This document shows, in pieces, positions 1 to 8,521 of a stretch of DNA of 64,000 nt (within the stretch, counting starts at the first letter, position 1; the number at the start of each line of letters is the position of its first letter). The notes under the pieces were generated by a model. The model ran no database searches, was not told where the DNA came from, and worked only from the letters and a program-made list of their open reading frames with translations. Made by a program: the position numbers and the translations under genes. Source of the stretch: Nocardioides salarius (GTDB taxonomy: Bacteria; Actinomycetota; Actinomycetes; Propionibacteriales; Nocardioidaceae). Where the stretch lies: assembly GCF_016907435.1 (NCBI RefSeq), contig NZ_JAFBBZ010000001.1, positions 1,054,001-1,118,000 of the forward strand, given 5' to 3'.

Positions 1-1237
1 CGACCGTGAACCCGACCGTCGACCACAGCCACGGCTGCCCGAAGGCCTCGACCTCGCCGGCGGCGTAGGCCAGGTAGAACAGCGAGCCGACGCCGCGGAC
101 CCCGAAGAACGCGGCCGTCCCGCGCTCGGTGCGGGTCAGGCCGCCCCGCTCCCCCGGCGGGACGGGACGCACGCTGAGGGCCAGGAACCCGGCGACCGGC
201 CTCACGACCAGGATCAGCCCGAGGCCGATGGCCACCCCGCGCCAGTCGAGGTCCTCCAGCAGGCCGCGGGTCAGGGCGATGCCCAGGACCAGCAGCACGA
301 AGAGGGTCAGCAGCCGCTCGAGACGCTCGACCACCTCGTGCATGGCCCGGTGGTAGTCGTGGCGGCGCTCGGAGGCCCGGAAGGTCATCGCGCAGGCGAA
401 GACGGCCAGGAACCCGTAACCGCCCAGCGCCTCGGCGGCGCCGTACGACGCCGCCAGCGCCGCCACGGCCAGCAGCGGCTCGCCCCGCTCGGCGATGCGC
501 AGCGCCGGGCTGACGGCGCGGAAGGCGACGCGGGCCAGCACGTGGCCGACCGCGACGCCGACGACCACGCCGATGACGGTCTTGCCCAGCAGGTACCAGC
601 CGACCCACTCCAGGGCGCCCGCACCGAGGGCGCCGCCGCCGGCGACCAGCACCGCGAGGTAGACGAACGGGAAGGCCAGGCCGTCGTTGAGACCGGCCTC
701 GGCGGTCAGGGCGAAGCGGACCTCGTCGTCCTCGTCGATGGGGGCGCAGTCGTCGACGTCCTCGCCGATGACGGTGGTGGTCGCCGGCCCGGCGACCTGC
801 ACGTCGGAGGCGAGCACCGGGTCGGTGGGGGCCAGCACCGCGCCGAGCAGGATCGCGACCGCGGGCGCCAGGCCGGCCCACCAGCCCAGCAGGGCGACAC
901 CGGCGATCGAGAGCGGCATGGCGATGCCCAGCAGGCGCCAGGTCGGCGACCAGGCCCGGCGCGAGGACTTCTGGCGCGGGTCGAGCGGCCGGTCGAGCGC
1001 CAGGCCCACGCCCATCAGCGCGATCAGGACCGTCAGCTCGGTGATGTGCTCGATGGCGGCGCGGTTGTCCTGCGGGCTCAGCGGCAGGTCGTCGGGCAAC
1101 GGGGTCAGGCCCAGGAGCATGCCCAGGCCCACCAGCACCATCGGGGAGGTCAGCGGCAGCCGGCCCAGGATGCTGGGCAGCACGATCGCCAGCAGCAGGC
1201 TGGCTCCGGCCACGAGGTAGACGAGGTCGGCGGTCAC
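1..1237 (-). CDS. Cation (Na+)/proton antiporter, CPA1-like, C-terminus outside window
   Basis: Integral membrane antiporter that would exchange Na+ or K+ for protons across the cytoplasmic membrane. A GTG start at 1237 opens a frame that stays open for 412 codons to the window edge, so the 3' end is missing. The protein is almost entirely hydrophobic helices. An APTDPVLAS segment and a GLNDGLAF segment match the conserved acidic and Asn-Asp motifs of the CPA1/NhaP family. A charged loop (GEDVDDCAPIDEDDEVRF) lies between them. The gene stands alone, 64 bp downstream of the GntP gene in the same direction. Ion specificity cannot be read from sequence. Family assignment is firm. Confidence 0.88.
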   Translation of the reverse strand, partial: MTADLVYLVAGASLLLAIVLPSILGRLPLTSPMVLVGLGMLLGLTPLPDDLPLSPQDNRAAIEHITELTVLIALMGVGLALDRPLDPRQKSSRRAWSPTWRLLGIAMPLSIAGVALLGWWAGLAPAVAILLGAVLAPTDPVLASDVQVAGPATTTVIGEDVDDCAPIDEDDEVRFALTAEAGLNDGLAFPFVYLAVLVAGGGALGAGALEWVGWYLLGKTVIGVVVGVAVGHVLARVAFRAVSPALRIAERGEPLLAVAALAASYGAAEALGGYGFLAVFACAMTFRASERRHDYHRAMHEVVERLERLLTLFVLLVLGIALTRGLLEDLDWRGVAIGLGLILVVRPVAGFLALSVRPVPPGERGGLTRTERGTAAFFGVRGVGSLFYLAYAAGEVEAFGQPWLWSTVGFTV

Positions 1238-1300
1238 GGCTCGAAACTACCGGGACCGGCCGGGTGGGGAGCCCGGCCGGTCCGAGGTGTGGCAGGTGGC

Positions 1301-2827
1301 TCAGAAGCCGCCGAAGAGGGTGCCGAGGGTGATCACGACGACCAGCGCGGCCAGCGGGATCGCGACGGCCACCACGAAGATGTCCTTGTAGGACTGGCGG
1401 TGGGTCAGCCCGCAGATCGCTAGGACCGTGACGACGGCGCCGTTGTGGGGCAGGGCGTCGAAGCCGCCGGCGGCCAGCACGGTGACGCGGTGCATCAGCT
1501 CGAGGCTGATGCCCTGGGCGTCGGCCAGGCCGCGGAACTGCTCGCCGAGGGTCTGCAGCGCGATGCTCATGCCGCCCGAGGCGGAGCCGGTGATGCCGGC
1601 GAGCACGTTGACTGCCACGGCCAGCGAGATGACCGGGTTGCCGGAGATGCCCAGCACCGAGTCGCGCACGGTGCGGAAGGCGGGCAGCGAGGCGATGACG
1701 GCGCCGTACCCGACCTCGCTGGCGGTGTTGAAGATCGGCAGGAACGAGCCCATGGTGCCGGCGTTGACCGACTCCTTGACGTCGCCGAACCGCTTGAGGT
1801 TGGTCAGCACGACCACGAGGGTGGCCACGACCAGGGCGACCACGATCGCCCAGATCCCGCCGACGGTGTCGATGTCGGTGTTGCCGTAGGCGTCGTCGGC
1901 CAGGTAGTCGGTCTCCATGGCCGGGAAGACCCAGGTGACCAGCACGTAGTTGAGCGCGATGACCACGACGATGGGCAGGAAGGCGATCAGCACGCCGGGG
2001 CGCGGCAGCGTCGACTGGTCGGTCGCGACCGGCTGACCGGTCGTGGCCGTGGCGGTGGCAGTGCCGGCACCCTCGGGCGCGGCGCCGGTCGCGGCGCCAG
2101 TCGTGGTGCTGCCGCGCTCGTCGCGGTCGGAGCCCTTGCCGCTCACGCGGGCCAGCAGGCCCGGGCCCTTCGGCGTGTCCGCGGGCAGGTAGGTCTCGCC
2201 CGCGGCGGTGAGCTTCTTGGAGCGGTACATCAGCCACGCGGTGCCGCCGCCGAACATGATGACGGCGGCGATGACGCCCAGGCCGGGGGCGGCGAAGGCG
2301 TTGGTGCCGAAGAACGGCGCCGGGATCGCGTTCTGGATCTGCGGGGTGCCGGGCAGGGCGGTCATGGTGAAGGTGAACGAGCCCAGCGCGATGGTGGCCG
2401 GGATCAGCCGCTTGGGCACGCCGGCCTCGCGGAAGAGCGCGGCGGCGATCGGGAAGACCGCGAAGGCGACCACGAAGAGCGAGACGCCGCCGTACGTGAG
2501 GATGCCGCAGGCCAGCACGATCGCCAGGATCGCCTTGGTGTCACCGAGCTTCTCGACGATGAAGTAGGCGATCGCCCGCGCCGCCCCGCTGTCGTCCATC
2601 ATCTTGCCGAAGAGGGCGCCGAGCAGGAACAGCGGGAAGTAGGTGATGAGGTAGTTGCCCAGCGCCGGCATGAACACCTGGGTGTAGGTGGCCAGCATGG
2701 GCAGTCCGCCTGCGAAGGCGGTCGCGAGGAGCGCCATCAGCGGGGCCAGGATGATCACGTTGACGCCGCGGTAGGCGAAGAAGATCAGCAGGACCAGGGA
2801 CAGGATGATTCCGACGAGCCCGATCAT
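1301..2827 (-). CDS. GntP family permease (gluconate/organic acid:H+ symporter)
   Basis: A 508-residue polytopic membrane protein of the GntP family, which imports gluconate or related hydroxy acids with protons. The sequence is a run of 12 to 14 hydrophobic helices, with the typical start (MIGLVGIILSLVLLIFF), an internal TYGGVSLFVVAFAVFPI segment and a C-terminal ALPHNGAVVTVLAICGL segment. Residues about 230-270 form a low-complexity Thr/Ala/Gly linker that is longer than usual for the family. The ATG at 2827 is preceded by GGAAGGAA, a good ribosome-binding site. No gluconate kinase or other sugar-acid gene lies nearby, so the substrate is unknown. Confidence 0.9.
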   Translation of the reverse strand: MIGLVGIILSLVLLIFFAYRGVNVIILAPLMALLATAFAGGLPMLATYTQVFMPALGNYLITYFPLFLLGALFGKMMDDSGAARAIAYFIVEKLGDTKAILAIVLACGILTYGGVSLFVVAFAVFPIAAALFREAGVPKRLIPATIALGSFTFTMTALPGTPQIQNAIPAPFFGTNAFAAPGLGVIAAVIMFGGGTAWLMYRSKKLTAAGETYLPADTPKGPGLLARVSGKGSDRDERGSTTTGAATGAAPEGAGTATATATTGQPVATDQSTLPRPGVLIAFLPIVVVIALNYVLVTWVFPAMETDYLADDAYGNTDIDTVGGIWAIVVALVVATLVVVLTNLKRFGDVKESVNAGTMGSFLPIFNTASEVGYGAVIASLPAFRTVRDSVLGISGNPVISLAVAVNVLAGITGSASGGMSIALQTLGEQFRGLADAQGISLELMHRVTVLAAGGFDALPHNGAVVTVLAICGLTHRQSYKDIFVVAVAIPLAALVVVITLGTLFGGF

Positions 2828-2928
2828 GGGCGGGGTTCCTTCCGTTCAGGGCGACCGCGCCCACGGGTGCGTGTGACAGCGATCTCGTGCATTCGGGTGA
2901 CGCTACGCACACAGCGACCCGACGGGTA

Positions 2929-2943
2929 TGTGCGCGCGACACA
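2929..2943. promoter_or_regulatory. Possible operator upstream of the GntP gene
   Basis: An interrupted dyad TGTG-N7-CACA lies about 100 bp upstream of the GntP start, inside a TG/CA-rich stretch (2927-2945). Its position fits a regulator site for the permease, but no regulator gene is adjacent and a short dyad like this could occur by chance. Confidence 0.2.
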
Positions 2944-3000
2944 CAGAACGGCGACGGTGCTGTGAACCGTCTAGACAGGTGGGTTTAACCGCTCGGCGCC

Positions 3001-3459
3001 TCACCGCTCGACGTCGGAGACGGCCGAGCCCTCGGCCGAGATCATCGGCGCCTCGGGGGCGCCGGGGACGCCCAGCGGGAGGTCGAGCGGGGCGCTGACC
3101 CGCACCTGCACCGAGGAGCGGGTCTCGTCGACGACCACCACGAACCGCAGCCCGGGGTACTCCTGGTGGGCGCCGACGCTGCGCAGGTAGTCCTCGACCC
3201 CCGCGCGGGCGACCCCGGCGTCGAGGGCGAGCTGGTCCTGCGGCACGCCCTCGGTGTACGTCGACGCGCCGGTCGCGCCCGCGTCGGCGCCGTACAGCGC
3301 GGCCCCGTCGGCCAGGGTGCTCAGCCCGGAACGCTGCAGGTAGGCGGCGCTGACGTCGACCACCACCGCCACCCCCAGGGCCAGCACGAAGGCGAACCCG
3401 ATGATCAGCACGCTGACCTGACCGGCGTCTTCGCGGCGCCGTGGCTGCCCGCGGCTCAC
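3001..3459 (-). CDS. TadG-like pilus assembly protein
   Basis: A 152-residue protein starting at GTG 3459, which overlaps the previous stop by 4 bp. Residues about 15-38 form one hydrophobic helix (VSVLIIGFAFVLALGVAVVV), followed by an Ala-rich DGAALYGADAGA segment and a beta-rich extracytoplasmic tail. This matches the N-terminal part of TadG-type Flp-pilus assembly proteins, although full TadG proteins are usually longer and carry a von Willebrand domain that is absent here. It is the last gene of the tad operon. Its likely place is in the envelope as a minor pseudopilin-like component. A longer upstream reading in this frame is rejected because it runs through the two preceding genes. Confidence 0.72.
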   Translation of the reverse strand: MSRGQPRRREDAGQVSVLIIGFAFVLALGVAVVVDVSAAYLQRSGLSTLADGAALYGADAGATGASTYTEGVPQDQLALDAGVARAGVEDYLRSVGAHQEYPGLRFVVVVDETRSSVQVRVSAPLDLPLGVPGAPEAPMISAEGSAVSDVER

Positions 3460-3908
3460 CGGGTGATCTCCTGGTACTGACCGATCGGGACGGTGTGGCT
3501 GGAGGCCAGCGCGAAGCTCGGCGCTCCCCCGCCGAGCACGTCGGGCATCAGCGGCAGCTCGACGCGCGAGTCGACGCGCACCGTGATGACCGCGGTGCCG
3601 GAGTGGCAGTCGGCGAACCCGCCGCAGTCGACGGCGACATCGACCGGGGCGTCCTGGAGGCCCTGGTCGGTCAACGCCTGGCGGGCCGCGGCCCGGGCCC
3701 GCTCGCGACCGCTGGCGTCGTCGGGTGCGAGCGCATAGGCCCGGGCGGCCGAGCGAGCCGCGGACTCGACCCCGAAGGCGCCGCGCTGGACGTCGAAGAC
3801 GCTGACCACGATCCACAGCAGCGGCACCAGCAGCAGGATGCCGAGCCAGACCAGCTCGACCAGCGCACTGCCCGCCTCGTCGCGGCGGCGCCCGCCCTTG
3901 GGGCTCAC
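3456..3908 (-). CDS. TadE-like pseudopilin
   Basis: A 150-residue protein with the TadE pattern: a short basic N-terminus (MSPKGGRRRDEAGSALVELV), one membrane helix at about residues 16-40 and a beta-rich secreted domain. The EAGSALVELVW segment resembles the pseudopilin processing region in which a Glu sits five residues after a Gly. Two Cys residues in DCGGFADCHS could form a disulphide. The GTG start at 3908 overlaps the preceding tadE stop by 4 bp. It probably works with the adjacent TadE and TadG-like proteins as a minor pilin of the Tad machine. Confidence 0.75.
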   Translation of the reverse strand: MSPKGGRRRDEAGSALVELVWLGILLLVPLLWIVVSVFDVQRGAFGVESAARSAARAYALAPDDASGRERARAAARQALTDQGLQDAPVDVAVDCGGFADCHSGTAVITVRVDSRVELPLMPDVLGGGAPSFALASSHTVPIGQYQEITR

Positions 3909-4294
3909 TGCTCCTCCTCCACCGCGTGGCCGGCGACCTCGATCCCGACACCCGGTCCGCCCAGACCCAGGGCGGGCACGGTGGCACGCACCGTGACCAC
4001 CACGGTGGGCGCGCCGTCGACGAGGACCGTGCGGGCCGAGACGTCCTGGGCGAAGCGCCCCGAGACCGCGCCGTCGATCTGGCTGCGGGTGCGGGCCACC
4101 CCGTCGGCCTCGCCGCGCCCCGCGGTGGCGGCGTACCGGGCGCCCTCGGAGGCCGCCGAGGCCAACGTGTTGCGCACCAGCAGCACCAGCGAGACCTGCA
4201 GGATGCCCAGCACCAGCGGCACGAGCACCACCAGCACCAGGACGAAGTCGACGATCGCTGCACCGCCGCAGCCGCGCCGACGCAGCAGCGGCAC
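3905..4294 (-). CDS. tadE: TadE family pseudopilin
   Basis: A 129-residue TadE-type protein: basic start, GGAAIVDFVLVLVVLVPLVL membrane helix, then ASAASEGARYAA, a segment strongly typical of TadE, and a small beta-rich domain. TadE proteins are processed like prepilins and are needed for Flp pilus assembly. The GTG start at 4294 shares one base with the stop of the pilin-like gene (TAGTG), and the stop overlaps the next start by 4 bp, so translation of the three small genes is probably coupled. Confidence 0.82.
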   Translation of the reverse strand: MPLLRRRGCGGAAIVDFVLVLVVLVPLVLGILQVSLVLLVRNTLASAASEGARYAATAGRGEADGVARTRSQIDGAVSGRFAQDVSARTVLVDGAPTVVVTVRATVPALGLGGPGVGIEVAGHAVEEEQ

Positions 4295-4497
4295 TACTTC
4301 ACCTTGTTGAGCGCGTTGCGCAGCATCTGCCCGAGCTCGTCCTGGGCGATCGAGCCGATGGCCACCACGATGCCGGCCGACATCACGGTGACCAGCACCC
4401 AGCCGGGCACGTCGCCGCGATCGTCACGACGACGAGGTGCGGGCGCCACGAGGGCGAGCCAGAGGAGCACCAGGCGGTGCGCGAGGAGGGAGGTCAT
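4294..4497 (-). CDS. Small pilin-like membrane peptide of the tad operon
   Basis: A 67-residue protein in the position where Flp pilin is expected, between the platform genes and the TadE genes. A basic stretch (APRRRDDRG) is followed by one hydrophobic helix (VPGWVLVTVMSAGIVVAIGSI) and a short amphipathic tail (DELGQMLRNALNKVK). The overall shape is that of a type IVb pilin. The residue five positions after the Gly is Trp rather than the usual Glu, so it either uses a divergent processing site or is not the major pilin. The ATG at 4497 is preceded by AAGGA at suitable spacing. Function as pilin is inferred from position and shape. Confidence 0.65.
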   Translation of the reverse strand: MTSLLAHRLVLLWLALVAPAPRRRDDRGDVPGWVLVTVMSAGIVVAIGSIAQDELGQMLRNALNKVK

Positions 4498-4519
4498 GGA
4501 GCGTCCTTTCCCGAGAGGG

Positions 4520-5467
4520 TCATGGGGTGGTCAGGTCGAGCCCGACGACGCCGGGCCAGAAGGCGAACAGGATCGTCACGGGCAGCACCAGGAACACGAC
4601 GGGCACCATCATCAGCACCTCGCGGCGGGCGGCGGACTCGATGAGCTCGCGACGTCCGGCCTCGCGGACGTCGGCGGCCTGGGCGTGCAGCACGTCGGCC
4701 AGCGGGGTGCCGCGCTCGACGGCGGTGGCGATGCCCTGGGCGAAGCGGGAGACCAGGGGCAGCCCGCTGGTCGCGGCCAGGTCGTCGAAGGCGGAGCCGA
4801 CCGGCTCACCGGTGCGCACCTGGGCCAGCACCCGGGCCAGGTCGGCCGACAGCTCGCCACCCGAGCGGCTGACCACGCGGTCCAGGGCCCCGACCGGGCT
4901 CTCGCCCGCCGCCACTGCGAGGGCGAGCAGCTCGGCCACGGTGGGGAACTCGGCGAGGATCCGCCGCTCGCGGGTGCGGACCTGGCCGGAGAGGTGGTTG
5001 TCGCGCCCCAGCACCCCCACCACGAAGGCGATCGCGCAGACCAGCGCGGAGCTGACGACCGCCCCCGGGTCACCCAGGGTGCGCAGCAGCCCCCAGGCCG
5101 CGGCCAGCGAGAACGCCACGAGGCCCCACTGGACCTGCTCGACGCGGAACTCGTGGACGGTCTTGTCGAGCCCGGCCCGCGCCAGGCGGCGGCGTACCGA
5201 CGTGGCACCGCCCAGGACCCGCTCGACGCTCTCGGCCAGCGAGCGCAGCACCGGGCCGAAGACCGCGACCACGACCGAGGAGCCCCCGCCGCCCCCGGCC
5301 GTCATGCGCGGTGCCGCGGGCATGCCGGCGGCGGGCAGGTCGCGCAGGTAGGGCAGCATCCGGGCGGCGAGCCGAGGCCGTCGCACGGCGCGCACACGGG
5401 CCGCGACCAGCAGCAGACCGGCCGCGGTCGTGGCCCCCAGCAGGGCGCCCCACATCGTCAGGCTCAC
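4520..5467 (-). CDS. tadC: Type II/IV secretion system F family protein, TadC-like
   Basis: A 315-residue inner-membrane platform protein of the GspF/TadC class. It has an N-terminal helix, a cytoplasmic loop, two central helices (about residues 118-155), a T2SSF domain containing FPTVAELLALAVAAGESP, and a C-terminal helix pair (VLMMVPVVFLVLPVTILFAF). TadC pairs with TadB to couple the ATPase to pilin extrusion. The GTG start at 5467 overlaps the tadB stop by 4 bp. Reading further upstream in this frame only gives the antisense-like Gly/Ala/Arg composition of a shadow, so the GTG start is preferred. Confidence 0.88.
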   Translation of the reverse strand: MSLTMWGALLGATTAAGLLLVAARVRAVRRPRLAARMLPYLRDLPAAGMPAAPRMTAGGGGGSSVVVAVFGPVLRSLAESVERVLGGATSVRRRLARAGLDKTVHEFRVEQVQWGLVAFSLAAAWGLLRTLGDPGAVVSSALVCAIAFVVGVLGRDNHLSGQVRTRERRILAEFPTVAELLALAVAAGESPVGALDRVVSRSGGELSADLARVLAQVRTGEPVGSAFDDLAATSGLPLVSRFAQGIATAVERGTPLADVLHAQAADVREAGRRELIESAARREVLMMVPVVFLVLPVTILFAFWPGVVGLDLTTP

Positions 5468-6318
5468 GAGAGGATCCGCCTCTCGGTCGGCAACCGCCCG
5501 ATGCGCATCATCAACCGGTAGGCCACCACGCACAGGCCGGCACCCACCCCCAGCACCACGACCCCGGCGGGCGAGGCGTAGCGGCGGATCACGTCGCTCT
5601 GCAACGACATCAGCAGCAGCACCACCCACGGGGCGGCGACCGCGAGCCGGGCACCGTTGACCGTCCAGGCCTGCCGCGACTCCAGCTCCGAGCGGGTGCG
5701 CGCGTCCTCGCGCAGGTAGCCCGACAGGTTGCGCAGCAGCCGGCCCAGCTCGCCACCGCCGACCTCGCGAGCCACCCGCAGGCCCTCCACCACCCGGTCC
5801 CCCACCGGGTCGGCGAGCCGGTCCTTGAGCCGGTCGAGGCTCTCCCCGAACCGGCCCGAGACCTGGTAGTCGAGGGCGAAGCCGGTGAACGCCTCGCGCA
5901 GCGGCTCGGGCCCGCGCGTGCCCAGCGCCGACAGCGCGTCGGGCAGCGACATCCCCGCCCGCACGGCCGAGGCCAGGTTGTCGACGGCCTCGGGCCAGAC
6001 CTCGGCGAACTCGCGCAGCCGCCGCCGGGCGCGCGCCGCCACCACCGTGACCGGCAGGTACGCCGCGAGCACGCCGAAGACGATCGCCACCGGGGGCGTG
6101 CGCGAGACCACCTGCACGAGCAGCGCGGCGCCGACGCCCGAGACCGCGCACAGCAGCACGAACGAGGTCGACGAGACGCCGCGCAGCCCGGCCGAGCCCA
6201 GCAGCCGCTCGAGGCGGCCCGGCCCGCGAGCGGCGACCCTCGGACGCCGCGGCATCGTGAACGCCGACCAGATCAGCAGCAGCCCCACGCCCACACCGAG
6301 ACCCACCAGCGCGCCCAC
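5464..6318 (-). CDS. tadB: Type II/IV secretion system F family protein, TadB-like
   Basis: A 284-residue platform protein. The N-terminal helix (VGALVGLGVGVGLLLIWSAF) is followed by a basic loop, two helices at about residues 50-95, a T2SSF domain containing WPEAVDNLASAVRAGMSLPDAL and EVGGGELGRLLRNLSGYLRED, and two C-terminal helices. The start chosen is GTG 6318, which has a perfect AGGAGGT ribosome-binding site 6 nt upstream, located at the end of the ATPase gene. The ATPase stop is only 2 nt upstream. Together with TadC it forms the membrane platform of the Tad pilus. Confidence 0.88.
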   Translation of the reverse strand: MGALVGLGVGVGLLLIWSAFTMPRRPRVAARGPGRLERLLGSAGLRGVSSTSFVLLCAVSGVGAALLVQVVSRTPPVAIVFGVLAAYLPVTVVAARARRRLREFAEVWPEAVDNLASAVRAGMSLPDALSALGTRGPEPLREAFTGFALDYQVSGRFGESLDRLKDRLADPVGDRVVEGLRVAREVGGGELGRLLRNLSGYLREDARTRSELESRQAWTVNGARLAVAAPWVVLLLMSLQSDVIRRYASPAGVVVLGVGAGLCVVAYRLMMRIGRLPTERRILS

Positions 6319-6320
6319 GC

Positions 6321-7649
6321 TCAGACCTCCTGCTCCGCGCCCACCGCGAGCAGACGTCGTACGTCGATGCCGTGACGCTCGTAGAGCTCGGTGCGCGGCG
6401 GCATCCCCTGCGCGCGGCGCAGCTCGCCGTCGGAGCGGCGGAAGATCGGCTCGACCTCGATGATGTCGTTCTCGGTGCGTCCCGGCACCGCCACGATCTC
6501 CTCCACGTGCCGCCGGCCCCGGTGGTCGAGGCCGAGGTGGACCACCAGGTCGACCGACGAGGCGACGGTCGGCACCACGAACCGGGATCCGATGTTCTCG
6601 CCCGCCAGCAGCGGCAGCGTGCACATCTTGACCAGGGCCTCGCGCGCGGAGTTGGCGTGCAGGGTGCACATGCCGGGCAGCCCCGAGTTGAGTGCGAGCA
6701 CCAGGTCGAGGCACTCCTCGGCCCGCACCTCCCCCACGATCACCCGGCTGGGCCGCATCCGCAGCGTCTCCTTGACCAGGTCGCGCAACCGGATCTCGCC
6801 GGTCCCCTCGAGGCCGGCCTGCCGGGTCTGCAGCGGCACCCAGTCGGGGTGCGGGAAGCGCAGCTCGAAGACCTCCTCGGCCGAGATCACCCGCTCGCTG
6901 CCGGGGATGGCTGCGGCCAGGCAGTTGAGCATCGTGGTCTTGCCCGCCTGGGTGCCTCCCGAGACCAGGATGTTGAGCCCGGCCCGCACCGAGGCATGCA
7001 GGAACGCGGCCGCCTGCGGAGTCAGGCTGCCCAGCTCGACCAGGTCGTCGAGGCGTGCGGCGCGCAGCACGAACTTGCGGATGTTGACGGCCGAGAAGCC
7101 ACGGCTGATGCCCTCGAGCACCACGTGGAGCCGGTGCCCCTCGGGCAGCATCGCGTCGACGAACGGACGGCTCATGTCGATGCGCCGCCCGCTCGACTTC
7201 AGCATCCGCTCGACCAGCTCGGCGACCTGTGCCTGGGTGAGCATCAGGTTGGTCAGCTCGTGCCGGCCGTTGCGGGCCACGAAGACCCGGCTGGGGTCGT
7301 TGATCCACACCTCCTCCACCGTCGGGTCGTCGAGCAGCGGCTGCAGCGCCCCGAACCCGGAGACCCGTGCGACCAGCTCGCCGACCACCGCCTCGGCGTC
7401 ACCGACCGGCACCACCGCGCCGGTCAGGCTGCGCTCGTCGTGCTCGCGCACCAACGACTCGGCCAGGCGTCGTACGACGGCGGGGTCGCGCTGGGGGTCG
7501 ATGCCCTCCCGGCGCACCACCTCGCGCAGCGCGTGGTCGAGGTGCTCGAGGGTCTCGGCGTGCCCCGGCAGCCGGGCGCCCGAGCCGGCCCTGGCGGCGG
7601 GGTGCGGGGACGCGGCGGCCCGCCGGGCGTCGGCGTGGGTCATCGCCAT
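6321..7649 (-). CDS. tadA: CpaF/TadA family secretion ATPase
   Basis: A 442-residue hexameric ATPase expected to power Flp pilus assembly from the cytoplasm. The Walker A motif GGTQAGKTT is at about residues 229-237, the Walker B region RVIVGEVRAEE at about 300-310, and the conserved TLHANSAREAL at about 328-338. The N-terminal region carries the EVWINDPSRVFV segment typical of CpaF. The chosen ATG at 7649 has GGAGAGGG upstream. A longer frame to 7718 lacks such a site. It is the first gene of a seven-gene operon running down to 3001. No prepilin peptidase is present in the window. Confidence 0.93.
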   Translation of the reverse strand: MAMTHADARRAAASPHPAARAGSGARLPGHAETLEHLDHALREVVRREGIDPQRDPAVVRRLAESLVREHDERSLTGAVVPVGDAEAVVGELVARVSGFGALQPLLDDPTVEEVWINDPSRVFVARNGRHELTNLMLTQAQVAELVERMLKSSGRRIDMSRPFVDAMLPEGHRLHVVLEGISRGFSAVNIRKFVLRAARLDDLVELGSLTPQAAAFLHASVRAGLNILVSGGTQAGKTTMLNCLAAAIPGSERVISAEEVFELRFPHPDWVPLQTRQAGLEGTGEIRLRDLVKETLRMRPSRVIVGEVRAEECLDLVLALNSGLPGMCTLHANSAREALVKMCTLPLLAGENIGSRFVVPTVASSVDLVVHLGLDHRGRRHVEEIVAVPGRTENDIIEVEPIFRRSDGELRRAQGMPPRTELYERHGIDVRRLLAVGAEQEV

Positions 7650-7743
7650 GGCAGGCCCTCTCCGAGTAGGGGTCCGAGCAGCAGGGTGCGTCGCCGGTGA
7701 CGCTATGCAGCCGGACACCTACCCGGGAAGCCCCATTTCTTAA

Positions 7744-7754
7744 CCTGTGGAGAA
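7744..7754 (-). promoter_or_regulatory. DnaA-box-like 11-mer upstream of the tad operon
   Basis: CCTGTGGAGAA (TTCTCCACAGG on the other strand) lies about 95 bp upstream of the tad ATPase start. The identical 11-mer recurs at 54617-54627, just upstream of the distant cpaB-like gene and the BldC-like gene. It resembles a DnaA box (TTNTCCACA). A shared regulatory role is a guess based on position only. Confidence 0.2.
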
Positions 7755-7825
7755 CCCCTGCGGGTGTGCCCGGGTCGGCTAGCCGCCACACCGACACCGC
7801 TGGCCCCGGGAACCCCACCAGCCCC

Positions 7826-7891
7826 GCTGACCCGGCCCAGATCTCGCGCTGACCCGGCCCGAACTTCGCCTCGAGCCGTCCCAGATCTACC
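7826..7891 (+). repeat. 22-bp tandem repeat array, left copy (3 units)
   Basis: Three contiguous 22-bp units at 7826-7847, 7848-7869 and 7870-7891. The first two begin GCTGACCCGGCCC and end in either AGATCTCGC or GAACTTCGC; the third is diverged. The same unit occurs in reverse orientation at 8522-8609, so the two arrays bracket the DUF421 gene as inverted flanks. The array lies between the 3' end of the DUF421 gene and the tad promoter region. Confidence 0.85.
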
Positions 7892-7904
7892 CGGCGGAGC
7901 TGCC

Positions 7905-8459
7905 TCAGCCGGCGGAGAGTCGCTCGAGGAGTTCACCGGAGTGCTTCACCCCGGTCAGCGCGGAGGGATGCACGTCCTCGCCGCGGCGCAGCACCGTGAA
8001 CCGGCCGTCGGGTTCCACCACCGCGACCGCCACCTCCTGCGGCGAGCGCACGCCGGCCGCGCGCAGCTCTGTCCACAGCCCCGACTCGTCGAGCCCGAGG
8101 CGGGTCAGCTCGTGGCGCTGCACCTGCCCGGCCACCATCACCGCCACCGCCCGGTGCCGCCGGCGCGCGACCATCCGCTCGCTGCGCCGTACCCGCCCGG
8201 CGACGCCCTCGACGACCAGCAGGGTCGCGAGCGCGAGCAGCCCACCGCTGAGCGTGGGCACCTGGCCCAGGATCGAGCGGCCCACGATCGCACCCAGCAC
8301 CGTGACCACCGCGAGGTCGAGGCTCGACGGCGAGGCGTAGAGGCGCTGGCCGGCGTGCGAGAGCAGCGTGGTGATCGCCAGGTAGAGCACGACCGTGGAC
8401 ACCACGATCGCCACAGCGCCGAAGAGGGGAAGGCCGAGGTAGTAGCCGAGGTCGTCCAT
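7905..8459 (-). CDS. DUF421 (YetF-like) membrane protein
   Basis: A 184-residue membrane protein of the DUF421 family. Three hydrophobic helices (about residues 1-80) precede a soluble domain with AVMVAGQVQRHELTRLGLDES and QEVAVAVVEPDGRFTVL, matching the C-terminal fold of YetF/YcaP-type proteins. The function of the family is not known. The start at 8459 places the first helix close to the N-terminus; an upstream in-frame ATG at 8477 would add six residues, and neither has a clear ribosome-binding site. The gene is bracketed by inverted 22-bp repeat arrays. Confidence 0.8.
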   Translation of the reverse strand: MDDLGYYLGLPLFGAVAIVVSTVVLYLAITTLLSHAGQRLYASPSSLDLAVVTVLGAIVGRSILGQVPTLSGGLLALATLLVVEGVAGRVRRSERMVARRRHRAVAVMVAGQVQRHELTRLGLDESGLWTELRAAGVRSPQEVAVAVVEPDGRFTVLRRGEDVHPSALTGVKHSGELLERLSAG

Positions 8460-8521
8460 CGGGCCATCGTGTCGCATCGGCGTCAGAGCCCGCCGTACGG
8501 CGTTGCCGACGCAGCACGCCT

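Noticed and set aside
5464..7308. Long reading upstream of TadB
   Set aside because: It runs through the ATPase gene in another frame. The GTG at 6318 has an AGGAGGT site and gives the normal protein.
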